This document shows, piece after piece, positions 48,301-59,022 of a DNA stretch of 64,000 nt (position 1 is its first letter; every line of letters begins with the position of its first letter). The DNA comes from Gymnothorax reevesii (Eukaryota; Chordata; Actinopteri; Anguilliformes; Muraenidae). Below the pieces are notes generated by a model. The model searched no databases, had not been told where the DNA came from, and worked only from the letters and a program-made list of their open reading frames with translations. The stretch is from positions 72,787,120 through 72,851,119 of the forward strand of contig CM056583.1 in NCBI GenBank assembly GCA_029721435.1, read 5' to 3'. The translations under genes were made by a program, and so were the position numbers.

Positions 48301-48889
48301 CAGCAAGTTACATAATTTGCAATATAATAAGATTTTGGACATTTTCAAATGTGTTTTTGTATGCTTTAGAATTAAAATATGATTCACATATAAAAACAAA
48401 AAGTCCCCACTATGGACCTGTGAAGAATATTTGCACGATTCATATGCCTGCAGTGATACGAGCAGTGAAAGTGAATATGTCCTCTCCAGCCCATGATTGT
48501 CAAATTATTATTTGTTCTACAATCCAATACATTTGGTAAATTCAGTATTACAGTCTGTGCAAAACTATTTATGTTGGTAATGTGAAAAGTATGGCAGATT
48601 TGTAAATTTTGCCAAAAAATATCAGAGAAGAGTTGATGTAATTTACAAAACAGTCCCAATCACAGCCTATCCTTTTAAAGAGGTTATTTTAGCCTCATTT
48701 TGGTTTCAGTTTACAATGTATTTGTATTTTTCCCCATAGGATTATATCCACCTACATCACAACAAATAATTTTACCCCAACTGCTCTGCCTTGTTACTTG
48801 ATAGTTGCTACCTTTAAGTTGAATCACTGACTAATTTTATATGTCTAATTCAGAAATTATATTTAGCCAACAAATGTTTTATTACAATG
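45372..48889. other. No recognised gene or element
   Basis: 3.5 kb of AT-rich, apparently single-copy DNA with short A-runs (46930, 47340, 47475). No coding motif or terminal repeat was recognised. Confidence 0.4.
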
Positions 48890-48943
48890 TAATAATAATA
48901 ATAATAATAATAATCATCATCATCATCATCATATTCATAATCA

Positions 48944-48979
<36 letters not shown>
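48890..48979. repeat. (TAA)n(ATC)n(ATT)n compound microsatellite
   Basis: A run of TAA repeats, then ATC repeats, then ATT repeats. The TAA and ATT parts are complementary and could pair as a hairpin. Confidence 0.95.
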
Positions 48980-48980
<1 letters not shown>

Positions 48981-50205
48981 TGTGATAATGTTTAAAGAAA
49001 ACTGTCTTCCTCCAGCCTCTGGAGACCTTCCTCTCGGTCATGTCTCTAGTCCTGAATCCTGCCTCCAACTGAGACACTGCAGGGCAGATTTGTGCTGTCA
49101 GATGGAGAGATCTGCCAGAGCCTCTTAGATGGGATATGTTACACTGCCACTGGCCTGGTGCTGTGATCTGGCCCCACACCATATGGGAGAGGTGGGCTGT
49201 GACTGAATCCGGGGTGTCCTTTTCCCTGGTGCCAGCTGGCCAAAGGACCACACTTTCTTCTGTCATGAGTCTCACAGCATATCTCCTAGTACACTCTTAC
49301 CCACACTGCTGCTGGATGACTTTACCCCATTTCCTAAATCACACTGCAGCTGAATGATTGTACACCCTAAAACACATTCCTCAGGCATGACTCATTAGTG
49401 CTGGATGATCTTATCCCAGGCTGTTAATATGTTAGTGGTTATGGAGATAGCACCAGTCTAATTATCGACAGCTTGGATGTCAAATTAATTATGTCTGTTT
49501 TTGGGTCTCATTTTTTGTCGTAATTAATTGCATGCCGCACTCTAACATAAAAAGATTTATTAAATGGTACTCTAAGTATCACAATGCTGTTTCCCAATAT
49601 CCTGCCGATGCACCAGATACAGGTGGGAGTAAGATATTTTCTGAATATGTACATCCTAAAATATGGCATGCAAACATATTAATTTTGGTCCACCAACGGT
49701 AAATTAGTCTGTTAAAGACCACAAGTCTGCAAAAATGATCACCTGAAATTATCTGAGGATGAAGTGCTTCTCCATATATGCAGACCTGTAAATGTAGACC
49801 ATGCCCCTCAAGCTGAAGAAAACATGGTATTTTGTGGCAGATAAATCAAGCATTGCTCCATTAATGACTGCAATATCCAAAAGAGCCCAGGCATGCATAT
49901 TTGGTCTTATATGAAAAATTAAGTCCGGGCTGATGAGCTGGAATTGGAACAACACTGGCAAAAAAGAGAACTGCGGTGATTTTGAAGGGCAATTTTAGGG
50001 GTGCAGTTAGAGAGACTGTATGATGAACAAATCTGATTATGTCCATATTAATTACAAATGCTGCACGGGTGCACAATTGGTGGTAATAATAATTGTTATA
50101 ATAAACAGGAATCATGGCATTAATAGGACTCTACAAGAGCTCTTCCATGTTTTGTTTGTGAGAGGTTTCTTGTTTAAACACAATACAATAGCTTACACAA
50201 TGTTT
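48980..50205. other. No recognised gene; AT-rich homeobox-like motifs
   Basis: No coding or element signature. 49455-49535 contains several TAATTA cores, reported among the findings. Confidence 0.35.
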
Positions 50206-50268
50206 TATGTGTGTGTGTGTGTGTGTGTGTGCGTGTGTGCATGTGCGTGTGTGTGTGTGGGTCTGTCT
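50206..50268. repeat. (TG)n microsatellite
   Basis: TG dinucleotides with a few interruptions (GCGTG, GCATG). Confidence 0.95.
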
Positions 50269-50419
50269 GTCTGTGTTTAGGATGAGTGATGATTATTTTA
50301 TGCTAATTACTCTTGGTTGTATAAATGGGTTTCATGTTTCTAGTATTATAAGATATTAGGAACAAAATATTAATGATATGATCGTCAGTGACTTTATAAT
50401 TGCACTATATTTCAAATTC

Positions 50420-50955
50420 AGATGTTAAATTTAGGCTGCTCAGGAAAAGCAGTTTCCCATGGGTACTCTGAGTTGTGGCTGAAACTGGTGGTTGGTTGGT
50501 GGGATGTTCTTTCCTCTGGTGAAATAAACCTTAAAGCCAAAATGTAGCAATGGGGACACTTCAGTGGGAGACCCTGTCTTTCAGATAAGACATTCAATGG
50601 AAATCCTGAATCATAGTAGCCTTTAAAAATCCTATGATTTTTACTGCAAAGAGTAGGAAGTTCCCTTGAGTCCTGGCTAATTTTTCAACCTGGCTGTTTC
50701 AACCAGATATATAATCATCTCTTGATTTACAACCGGCTATTAAACTTGCCCCCTGCCTCTCAACCTTGGTTGATGTGTGGTGTACGTTCTGGTGCAAAAT
50801 GGCTGCCATGGGCCAACCGAGTGAGAGTTACATATTGGTACTGGTTGAGGCGAACTTCTTCCTTATTACTGTAAAGTGCTTTGAGTCCCAGTGAGAAAAA
50901 TGTTATATAAATGCGATGCTCATTCATTCATTCATTCATTCATTCATTCATTCAA
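50420..50955 (+). mobile_element. LINE/SINE 3' tail ending in (ATTC)n
   Basis: The 3' end reads GTAAAGTGCTTTGAGTCCCA, then ATGTTATATAAATGCGA, and finishes in eight or more ATTC units. This 'AAGTGCTTTGAG...TATATAAAT' ending followed by a short tandem repeat is typical of L2/CR1-type retroposons and their SINEs. The left limit is uncertain; no reading frame is present. Confidence 0.6.
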
Positions 50956-53033
50956 TCACTCAGTTATTTGTTCAGATTTAATTGATGGAAGAAATACATA
51001 TTTCAATTAATTCATTTAAACACCACTTGATAAAAGCTGGCAGCCAAGGCCAGAGAGACCAGCTGTCAGAGATTCGGGTTCAACAAGGTGAATCTTTTCA
51101 GGGATTCCTGGCACTGCATGGAGCCACAGTGCTAAAGTGGAAACCATATGATAATAGGTAATAATAAAAAAAACTTTCTGAAGAAAAAAATATGTTATTT
51201 GGCATCTGCTGTGTATCTACAACTGAAAGGAGATTATGCTTAAACATCAAGGCAACTCTAATATCATTGCTTTTTTCTCCTTCATATCCAGTAAGCCTAA
51301 TCCAATCCAATCCTCTTCAATCCAGTATTTAATGCTTACGACTCACAGAGTGAGAGTCGGGCCAGGTGCTCCTTCGGGCTCTAATAGAGGGGTAGCATAT
51401 GTGGTCCTTATCCTTAGAATGACTTAAAGCTATATATAAAAAAAGAGAGAATAGGACAAAAGGAGAGTCTAATTGTTTTATGTAGACAATGATCTGCATA
51501 ATGGGGCATCAGCATTAGTCTGTTAGAAAATTATAATGTTTCTAGATAATACAAAATACTGTGAGTATTTTCTCTTTTTTTAAAAGGAATGCAAACTCAT
51601 TGCCAAATTGCATTTTAACTCTTTTCCCCATAGACTCCCCCCTCCCTTTCTCCATAATGACTAGAAATGAGGACCCAGGCTATATCAATGCAGATGACAC
51701 CTTGGGGATACCCCATCTTTTCAATCAATGGGGAGGCCAGGGAAAAGGTCCATTGATACATCAAGGCATTATATGTGGTCATTATGGGGAAGAGGGTTAA
51801 ACAAGAGGAATTACACACGAAACACAGACATGTATTTTTACTCAAGAGTCGATTTCTTCTAACTTACTGTGGATAATTGATCAGAGTTGTGTAGACGTAC
51901 ACAGTATTGCACAAAAGTCTTAGGCACCCTGCACTTATTATAATTCAAATCTGTATAAGATGTTTACCTTTTCTTTCCATATTAGAGTTTCTGAAGTTAA
52001 AAAGTAAATTCCAAAAGTTTAAAAAATAAATTCTATTATTCTATTAAAATAGTCGATACAGATATATATAGTCTTGAAAGTATAGTCTTGAAACTAACCT
52101 GAGGCTGTGGCTTTGTCATGACCCAAAACATTCTGAATGGGAAATGAGGGGCTCACCTATGAGCTTTAATCAAAGAAGGGACAGTTCACCCAACTATCTT
52201 ACCTGGCATAGTATCTGTCAAATCCAACCTGTCCTCCAACCATACGCTCAAATAGGTTAATTACTCTCATTTACTCACATTTATGACCCATGGAAGTGTT
52301 ACATAAAATCGCGCCCCTACTGGCAGCAGGAAGGTACTGTTAGAGTTACAGTTACAGTGTGCATAATAGTAATAGAATAGCATCAAAATTCTGTTTTTTG
52401 AGGATTTTGAATGTAAATTTAGAAAAGTAAGTCCAAAAAAATTAAACGGCAACAGCGTTTCTGGCCGTCAAAAGATTTAGTTCATGCACTTTTCATTTAC
52501 AGAGAATGACCTCTTCTACTCGAACAACAGAAATTCTTTTCACCCATGTAAATGTATTGTGTCTACTGCTGCAACTGTTCATCTTGAACTTCAAATTGGG
52601 ATCTCCGTGCAGATACAAGGTAACAGTTGTACACACATATTTATTCAAATCGATTCAGCATAAGTGTACAGTTTTCCATAAGGTACGTTTAAATCAGATA
52701 ACACAGCCTAACCCCCATCTGTGAGAGCAGCTCAGTAGATCCTTTTCAGGGTCAACCATCTTAGCCCACCTTTAACATGGGGACTGTGGGTTTGTCGCAG
52801 CTTATATCCATTTAATTTCTCAGATATTATACAATTCTTACCTTTCTGGCATGTCGCACAGCACATAGTAAAAATTTGAATATGAACAACTCCGCCTCCC
52901 TCCAAAGTCCCACCCTCTTCCCCCTGATTGCCAGACTTCTCCCATGAAAAAAATATCTACTAGTTCATCAGACTACAAAAGTAACTAAGCGTTTTGACGG
53001 AATTTTATTTTATACGACATATAGAATTGAACA
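50956..53033. other. Mostly unassigned; short Tc1-like end at 51898
   Basis: TACACAGTATTGCACAAAAG followed by TCTTAGGCACCC at 51898-51930 resembles a terminal repeat of another Tc1/mariner family in fish, without an internal region. The rest shows no recognisable gene. Confidence 0.4.
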
Positions 53034-53667
53034 TTATTATATCCCCGAACGCCGCATGGCGTTAACGCGATAACTTCAGTAATATTTCAATTACAAATTT
53101 GAGGTTTTGCACATAAGTAAGCATAATAAAGAGGAAGAACTGATTCGATTTTGGACAATTTACATTTTCCAGAGGGGCCACCAGGGGCCAAAAACTGAAA
53201 AATCACAGTTTTTATCATATCTCTGGAAATATTTTTCTGATTGACCTCAAATCAAGTGCAAATGAAAGGTCATGACCTGAGGATGTGTCCCATGATGACA
53301 TTATACCTGTCTGGTTCAAAATTTTGACACAAGGTGGAGCTTTGTCACATAAAATTCACCATTTTTGCCCTATCTTTGGAACCATTTGTCCAATTGACAT
53401 AAAACTATGTGCAACTGCAAGGTCATGACCTCAAAACGTCACATGATGACATCATACCTGTATGGTTCAATATCTTGCCACCAGGTGGAGCTTTGTGATG
53501 GAAAATTACCATTTTGGCTATATTTTCAGAACCATTTGTCCGATTGACCTGAAATTAAGTTCAAATGAAAGTCTATTCAAGGTCTATTTAAGGATTGGGG
53601 AATTGGAGGATTGGGGACGTTCGGGGATACACCCCCAGCCGTCGCCTCCGACGGCATAAGCCTAGTT
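53034..53667 (-). repeat. TATATCCCCGAA repeat, copy 2 (inverted)
   Basis: Reverse complement of the unit at 10723-11424, complete from TATATCCCCGAACGCC on the left to GTTCGGGGATA, the GCCGTCGCCTCCGACGGC hairpin (53638-53655) and ATAAGCCTAGTT on the right. Its internal units are clearer than in copy 1: they begin at 53224, 53377 and 53527 (153- and 150-bp spacing), each starting GGAA(A/C)..TTTG(T/A)C.GATTGAC or a close variant. It lacks the GC-rich segment that copy 1 carries near one end. No open frame. Confidence 0.85.
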
Positions 53668-53677
53668 TAATTACTGT

Positions 53678-53810
53678 TACCAGTGCCTCTGAATCGGACT
53701 CCATTGACCCGTTTCCCTCACGCTGCTCACTTCCTCGCCCCGCACGCAAAATTTTTTTTCGTAGGAGAGTGAAACGGGTCAACAGAGTCAGATTCAGAGG
53801 CACCGATAAG
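53678..53810. repeat. Hairpin MITE-like inverted repeat
   Basis: Arms of about 40 bp (53679-53718 and 53770-53807) begin GTGCCTCTGAATCGGACTCC and end GAGTCAGATTCAGAGGCAC, also sharing GACCCGTTTC/GAAACGGGTC. The loop of about 50 bp is T-rich. It sits 11 bp beyond the end of the TATATCCCC repeat copy. Confidence 0.75.
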
Positions 53811-54299
53811 TGAAAACTAACCAGCAGTAATAACGTAATATTCCATTCTATGTATGGTATAAAATAAAATGCCCTCGTAACGTTTAGTTACCTTAGTAGT
53901 CTGATGAACAACAATTAACGTTATTATCATGATTATAGCATTTCAGCACCCGTTTGTTTACAGTCAAATGAGTTTTATTTTTTTTTTGCCAGAGAGGCGC
54001 GTGACTCACAAGCGGTGACAGCGGTGGGCGAATGGATGGGGCGCTGCGACGGATGATAGACAGGACCGAAGAAAATGATTGGTCAGACATTTATCAGAAA
54101 TATATGAGAATTGAATATTAAAGAGTTTTAACACCTGGTGGATTTCTATTACATTTTAGTGTGCCATACGCTTATTAGGAGCATTTTAACATTACAAAAG
54201 AAAAGTGTAAAAATGCCAGAAAGGTAAGAATTGCTTTAATGAATATGAAGAAAAAAAAACTGCTCATAGGCTTCTTCCTTTAACAAAGATTAAAACTGT
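53811..54299. other. No recognised gene or repeat
   Basis: AT-rich DNA, with CpG-containing sequence at 53995-54060. Nothing else is recognised. Confidence 0.35.
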
Positions 54300-54614
54300 A
54301 ACAAAACAGAAAATTGCGGAATTGTATAGATATATTATCATATATAGGACATACACATTTTTCCAGTTTTTTATTGAAAATTATGCAGTTCCAGTCCAAT
54401 GAATACATGTAGCTTAAAATGTTACAAAAGTAAGTGTTGAACTATCAGAAGTTTTAAACAAAAGGTAAGGTTACCCAGGTTTTTTTTACGCCGTCCAGTA
54501 GATGACGTCGTCCAGTAGATGACGCCATCCTCGGTGTGTGACATCAACTGTCAAACATGGAGGAGGAAGCGTAATGGTCTGGTGCTGTTTTGCTGGATTC
54601 AGAGTCAGTGACTT
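54300..54614 (+). mobile_element. Tc1-like remnant (fourth family), left part
   Basis: TTTTTCCAGTTTTTTATTGA near 54358 followed by AAATTATGCAGTTCC is the usual sequence just inside a Tc1-like terminal repeat of the 'ACCGATCAAAAGTTTTAGGAC' type. AACATGGAGGAGGAAGCGTA with GGTCTGGTGCTGTTTTGCTG near 54552-54595 is the GGSVMVW-like transposase block. The middle of the transposase is missing. The copy resumes at 55931 after an insertion. Confidence 0.75.
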
Positions 54615-55335
54615 ATAGGGCTCTAAATTCGTTGACCAGGCGCAGGCGCGGCGAATAGGGTAAGCGCCGTGCCAATGGGGTGTGTCCAGGCATATTTTGC
54701 TATTTAGTTCCTGGCGCAGCCCAGTGCAAGTACTCCTCTGTCCCACCGCTGTCCCTCCTGCCGGCGCAAGTGGCAAAAAGGGAGGAGAGAAGGCTTAAGT
54801 GGGTTTAACACAGCAGAGTCAAATCTTCACCAATCAAATGAGCTCCTCTCCTCACCTTTAAAATGTTGGAATAAAGAAGCCTCTGTCCTATACCTGCATG
54901 ATGCGTTAATGTTGCATTTTACTTTGCTGCTTCAGGCATGTTTTCTGCACTGCTTACATCTTTATTAAACATTACAAATATGAGTTTGCTAGCTAGCAAG
55001 GAAATTCGCAAATTATTACCATTAGCGAACTTGAATGGAATTTCAAAAAGAAACTAAGTCAGATCATTTAAAGTTATGAAGTTGGAATGAAATATGACGG
55101 TTGCTCTTTTATTTCTTCTGCCTGCATCATTGGGAAGAAAAACGATGGACAGTGGGTTCCTATCATTACACCCTGTTGCTGCTTAAAATTTTGGAATTAA
55201 CATGCATGGACGACAATGCAAGATACGTTACACATTTATTTTCAATATGTGATCTTAACTTAGTACGAGGTCATAGCAATCAGGCTGTATTCCTTTCCCC
55301 CACTAAAAACAATAATAGTATTAATCTGCTTGCAC

Positions 55336-55420
55336 ACTGTATTTGTGTATTTGCGTCTTTCCATTGACTTTGAATGTAATCAGTCGTGCAAAAGATTTGT
55401 TTCGTGTCCGGTGTAAAAGC
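55336..55420 (+). repeat. Single arm of the palindromic MITE family
   Basis: Matches the right arm of the palindrome at 24975-25126: GTATTTGCGTCTTTCCATTG, then GACTTTGAATGTAATC, GTCGTGCAAAA and GTGTCCGGTGTAAAAGC. The opposite arm is absent. Confidence 0.75.
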
Positions 55421-55465
55421 AGCTGAAGGACACATGTCTCCATAGCCTACACACGCACACACACA

Positions 55466-55508
<43 letters not shown>
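55466..55508. repeat. (CT)n microsatellite
   Basis: About 20 CT dinucleotides, inside the 1.3-kb insertion. Confidence 0.95.
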
Positions 55509-55510
<2 letters not shown>

Positions 55511-55930
55511 GCTGATATTTTCAGATATTTACATTAAATAGTGGTTGCTGTATTATTTTATTGCATTGAAATGTGCCTGACATTTTGCAAACCTGCCTGT
55601 GAGGTTTCGGTGACGTGTGCGCACTGTGCGCCGGTGAAATTACCACTGCACAGAAAGTAAAGCAGGTTGAGCTGGCGAGCTCTCTGTGCACTTTTTGCGG
55701 AGCCTTTTGCCACTAAATTGTCACTGCGTCGTGATGAATATGTGACACCTCCCCCTATTACGCTGCCACACCCATCTTGGCACACGTCCGTCTACCAAAT
55801 TGCTGAAGTGGCTGCGCACGGTGTTGCACCGTGCGAAATTACCACTGCGTGGGCTGCCCCCGGACGAAATTACCACTGCGTGGGCTGCGCCACGCTGCGC
55901 CACCCTGCACCAAGAAATTAGAGCCCATAG

Positions 55931-56338
55931 AGTGAAAGGCACCCTGAACCAAAACGGCTACCACAGCATTCTGCAGTGCCAGTACCCTCTGGTGCACCTG
56001 GATTGAAACATGGATTGCCAGTACAGTCTCCAGACTTCAACCCCATCAAGATGGTTTGGGATGAACTGGACAGAAAAGTGAAAGCAAAACAAGTGCCACA
56101 CATTTATGGGAACTTTTGCAACAGAGTTGGGAAGCCACCACTGAAGTTAGGGTGACCAAACTTTGTGGGGTAGATGATCTTAGGGTACCCTGTCCAAATT
56201 TGCATTTTGAGGTCGAAAGGTCAAAGGTCAAAGTCAACAAGAGGTGTGGGTTAGCATCTCTATAGAGTGCACATCATCTAGTTTTCTATTAAAAAACTGG
56301 AAAAATTGGCGTGTCCTAAAACTTTTGATCGGTAGTGT
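55931..56338 (+). mobile_element. Tc1-like remnant (fourth family), right part
   Basis: The plus strand reads RVKGTLNQNGYHSILQ at 55931-55980, followed after a deletion by the third catalytic region in another frame (SPDFNPIKMVWDELDRK, 56031-56080), then HIYGNFCNRVGK. It ends with a terminal repeat, CTAAAACTTTTGATCGGTAG, at 56318-56338. In Tc1 transposases the block reads SPDLNPIE; here the catalytic Glu position reads Lys. The second Asp block is deleted. It is inactive. Confidence 0.8.
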
Positions 56339-57175
56339 ACTTATAGTACTAATGGGTGAAGTATTGATATGATTACTCTCAGGGTACTTATGACTTATGA
56401 CCAGATTGTTAAAGAAGAAACTATTAGCATGAGACTCACTTTGAAAATACAATACATTAATAAATAGATAAATAAATAAATGTTCCATCAGGATTAAATC
56501 ATTTTGTATGATATTTATGATAGTGTTCAAGCTGATGTAAATATTCCATCTAGCTGGCCGGTTGTCAGGACACCATTCAAAGCAGGTGATCTGTGTCACT
56601 TTTGATACCAATGGAAACATTCCCCTCTATCATGGAACCGAAGCTCATGTTTTTCAACACGTTTAGGGGAAACATAGTGGTAGCATATTAACACAGAGCG
56701 ACAAGCTTTTGTTTTCTTTGAACCCGCAGTATAAAGTGATGGTCCACTGAAAAAAACATATAAATCTGACAGCAGATTCCTTGCTGGGCAGTGAAAAAAA
56801 ATGTTTGTGTAACCTGCAGGCATCAGGCTGTCCCAATGAAGCATCCTGGCAGAGTGTTCAGTACTCATTTCAGGAGAACTGCAGCCTGTAGACAAATCAC
56901 TGACTCGTACTGCCTCACTGAAAACCATGTAGCTCTTATCTTTAGCCTCTTCAGATTCCAGCTGCTGCGATATAGTTTTGACTCTAAAATCATTGAAGGA
57001 ATTTTGATGCCAAAAAAAAACAAAAAAAAAGAAACAAGAGGAAATCACAGGGACAACTTGACCATATATGATCAATTAATGACCTGTTTATTAATTCAGA
57101 TTACAGTAATTTCACATTATAGTATTTATAGGAATGCATAAATATTCATTGATTTTGTCAAATTATAGCATTTCC
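56339..57175. other. No recognised gene
   Basis: A 159-codon minus-strand open frame (56596-57075) is the longest here, but it contains no motif I recognise and runs through an A-rich tract. Not called as a gene. Confidence 0.35.
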
Positions 57176-57660
57176 TTAAAGGGGAACTCAGGGCTAAATT
57201 ATAATCCTGGGAATATCAGCAATAGCTAAAATTACATATCCAGGATGATATACCTGTCATCTGCTCAGCATCTGAATAGTGGCAGAAGTAAACAGGTAAT
57301 GTTGAAGTAACCCTGCGTATTTCACAAAGTACTTAACACCATCTCGTGCAACTAGCGAATAGGCCGTATTGAACAATCTTTTGTCATAAAATAATGGACT
57401 GGGACAATCAAACCATCCAGCACAATAACAGCGCACACCTCTGGGCGAAGGGCGATGGTTCGTCATTCTCGGGTGACGTTACGTCATTATCACGCGACCG
57501 TTGAAGCAGACAACAACTAATTAGGGGGAATGAAACCTCATTTATCTTGTCTTTGAAAACAAAAATTCCTCATTTTTGTATTTCACAATATTTATTTATT
57601 TATAATAATTATCTATTTGTATAAAACAGCATTATGATTTAGCCCTGAGTTCCCCTTTAA
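57176..57660. mobile_element. T2/Kolobok-like MITE with TTAA ends
   Basis: TTAA at 57176-57179 and 57657-57660 flanks inverted repeats AAGGGGAACTCAGGGCTAAA / TTTAGCCCTGAGTTCCCCTT, identical over at least 20 bp. TTAA target duplications with AGGGG termini fit the T2 (Kolobok) MITE group of fish and frogs. PiggyBac also uses TTAA but usually has CCC-type ends. The 477-bp interior is non-coding. Confidence 0.85.
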
Positions 57661-58696
57661 GAGCCAGTTTTTCTAAGAATCAGGCAGAGGGTGATATATG
57701 ATGGTTTTAGATTTGCCTAAAATTTTTGTTGGTGAAAGATGGTTTCACCAACAAAAAACAGCAAATTTTTTGGTGCCAATATCCTTCAGTTTGTTTTTTA
57801 GGGATAACAGAAGGGCTGAGGATTCCGAGAAATGAGCGCTGAAAAAAAAAATCAGTTTTGAATTGCAATTATATCATTGCACTGACAACAGCCCACATTC
57901 ATTTTCACAAAGGTCAATGTACTGTGTGTGGAGCTCGCAATGTCCTGAAATTTTTTTTTGTGGGCGAGGGCACATCCTATAGGGGGCGCTGCAAGTTGCT
58001 ACTTTTAGCCATTTGTAATGTAATACCCGGGGCATTTCCAGACTGAGCCCTTAACAGCCCAAGATGGTTTATTCATGATATGATACCATAGGAAGTCCTT
58101 TACATAATCAACATGAATTAAGCATGGGATGTTGACGGCGCTATAGTGAAGGTGGCGCTTCAGTCAGGGAAAAAGTGAAATTTGGCATTTTGGGTGGTCA
58201 AAGTTCTCCATGCATCCTCCATTGGGTAGTCCAATATGTCTACTCACTCTGATTTGAGTGGCCTACCAACTTTTTTTTTTTTACTCTTGGACTGAATGTT
58301 GTCAGTATTCTGGATATGCCTCTTTGTACTGCATTCTGCTGGCTGTCTTTTACCAAATTGGATTGCCTGACTTAAAACTGTAATGTAACCTATGAACTGG
58401 ATTTTTTTCTGCACTTCAGTTCTGATTCTGCCCCATATCAGTGTTTTTAGAAAGACAGTTGTGATATATATTCCTAGAAGATCACTGACTAATATATAAA
58501 AATCAGTTATGATCTGGGAATTCGGCCATGACTGCCAGAAATTCCAGCAACTGTGCCAGAATAAGTCACAGTAAAAACCAACAAAAAATGTCTGACACAT
58601 ATCTGGGAATAGATTCTGGGGATCATGAAAGCAAATTTTGTATATTAAAACACTGGAAATGCATGATGTTGCCAATAATTAAAATAAATATACATA
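57661..58696. other. Unassigned; short perfect hairpin at 57723
   Basis: Includes a perfect hairpin (57723-57757). The 143-codon minus-strand frame at 58244-58675 is not recognised. 57960-58240 contains GGGGGCGCTGCAAGTTGC-type sequence that may belong to a dispersed repeat whose ends I could not define. Confidence 0.35.
57723..57757. repeat. Perfect 15-bp-arm hairpin
   Basis: TTTTTGTTGGTGAAA and its exact complement TTTCACCAACAAAAA, separated by 5 bp. Confidence 0.95.
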
Positions 58697-59022
58697 AGCA
58701 TCCATCCTTTATATCGCTTCTTCCTCGCTAGGGTCATGGGGGAGCTGGAGCCAATCCCAGCAGACTATTTGTGAAAGGCAGGGACTCACCCTGGACGGCC
58801 AGTCAATCCATTGCCGGATGCACACACCATTCCCACGCACGCACTCAAACCTCTGGGCAATTTAGAGTCTCCAATGAGCCTGTATTGCAAGTCTTTGGAC
58901 TGTGGGAGGAAACCCACACCATCACAGGAGAACATGCAACCTCTAAACAACAGCACCGGGCTTGATTCAAGCCCACAACTTTCTTGCTGTGAGACAGCAG
59001 TGCTACCCACTGCTGCCTGACA
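58697..59022 (-). mobile_element. tRNA-derived SINE-like repeat
   Basis: The plus strand reads CATCC..TATC.CTTC, GGTCATGGGGGAGCTGGAGC, CACCCTGGACGGCCAGTC, GGCAATTTAGAGTCTCCAAT and CTTTGGACTGTGGGAGGAAA, a block order widespread in teleost genomes. On the minus strand the start (near 59022) reads GCAGTGGGTAGCACTGCTG, then GGGCTTGAATCAAGCCC, which sit where the A and B boxes of a tRNA-type RNA polymerase III promoter would be. Both boxes are degenerate. It is a decayed retroposon with no coding role. Confidence 0.75.

Larger units (their letters stand above)
54619..55926. mobile_element. 1.3-kb non-autonomous insertion inside the Tc1 remnant
   Basis: Starts GGCTCTAAATTC..TGACCAGGCGCAGG and ends CTGCACCAAGAAATTAGAGCC, an imperfect inverted repeat. 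A 4-bp ATAG direct repeat lies on both sides (54615-54618 and 55927-55930). Removing it rejoins neighbouring blocks of the transposase remnant. It carries no open frame of note. Inside are a single arm of the palindromic family (55336-55420), a (CT)n microsatellite, and a 33-bp duplication (GAAATTACCACTGCGTGGGC, twice near 55836-55885). A hAT-like or similar non-autonomous DNA transposon is likely. Confidence 0.7.

Noticed and set aside
56596..57075. 159-codon minus-strand open frame
   Set aside because: No family motif, no signal or membrane segment that makes sense, and it begins in an A/T-rich tract. Length alone is not evidence at this composition.
58244..58675. 143-codon minus-strand open frame that faintly recalls a LINE C-terminus
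   Set aside because: The aromatic-rich part (FWHSCWNFWQSW) suggested an L1-like tail, but no conserved block could be matched, so no call was made.
58697..59022. A functional tRNA gene
   Set aside because: The A- and B-box-like sequences are degenerate and belong to a longer SINE-like repeat; no cloverleaf can be drawn.
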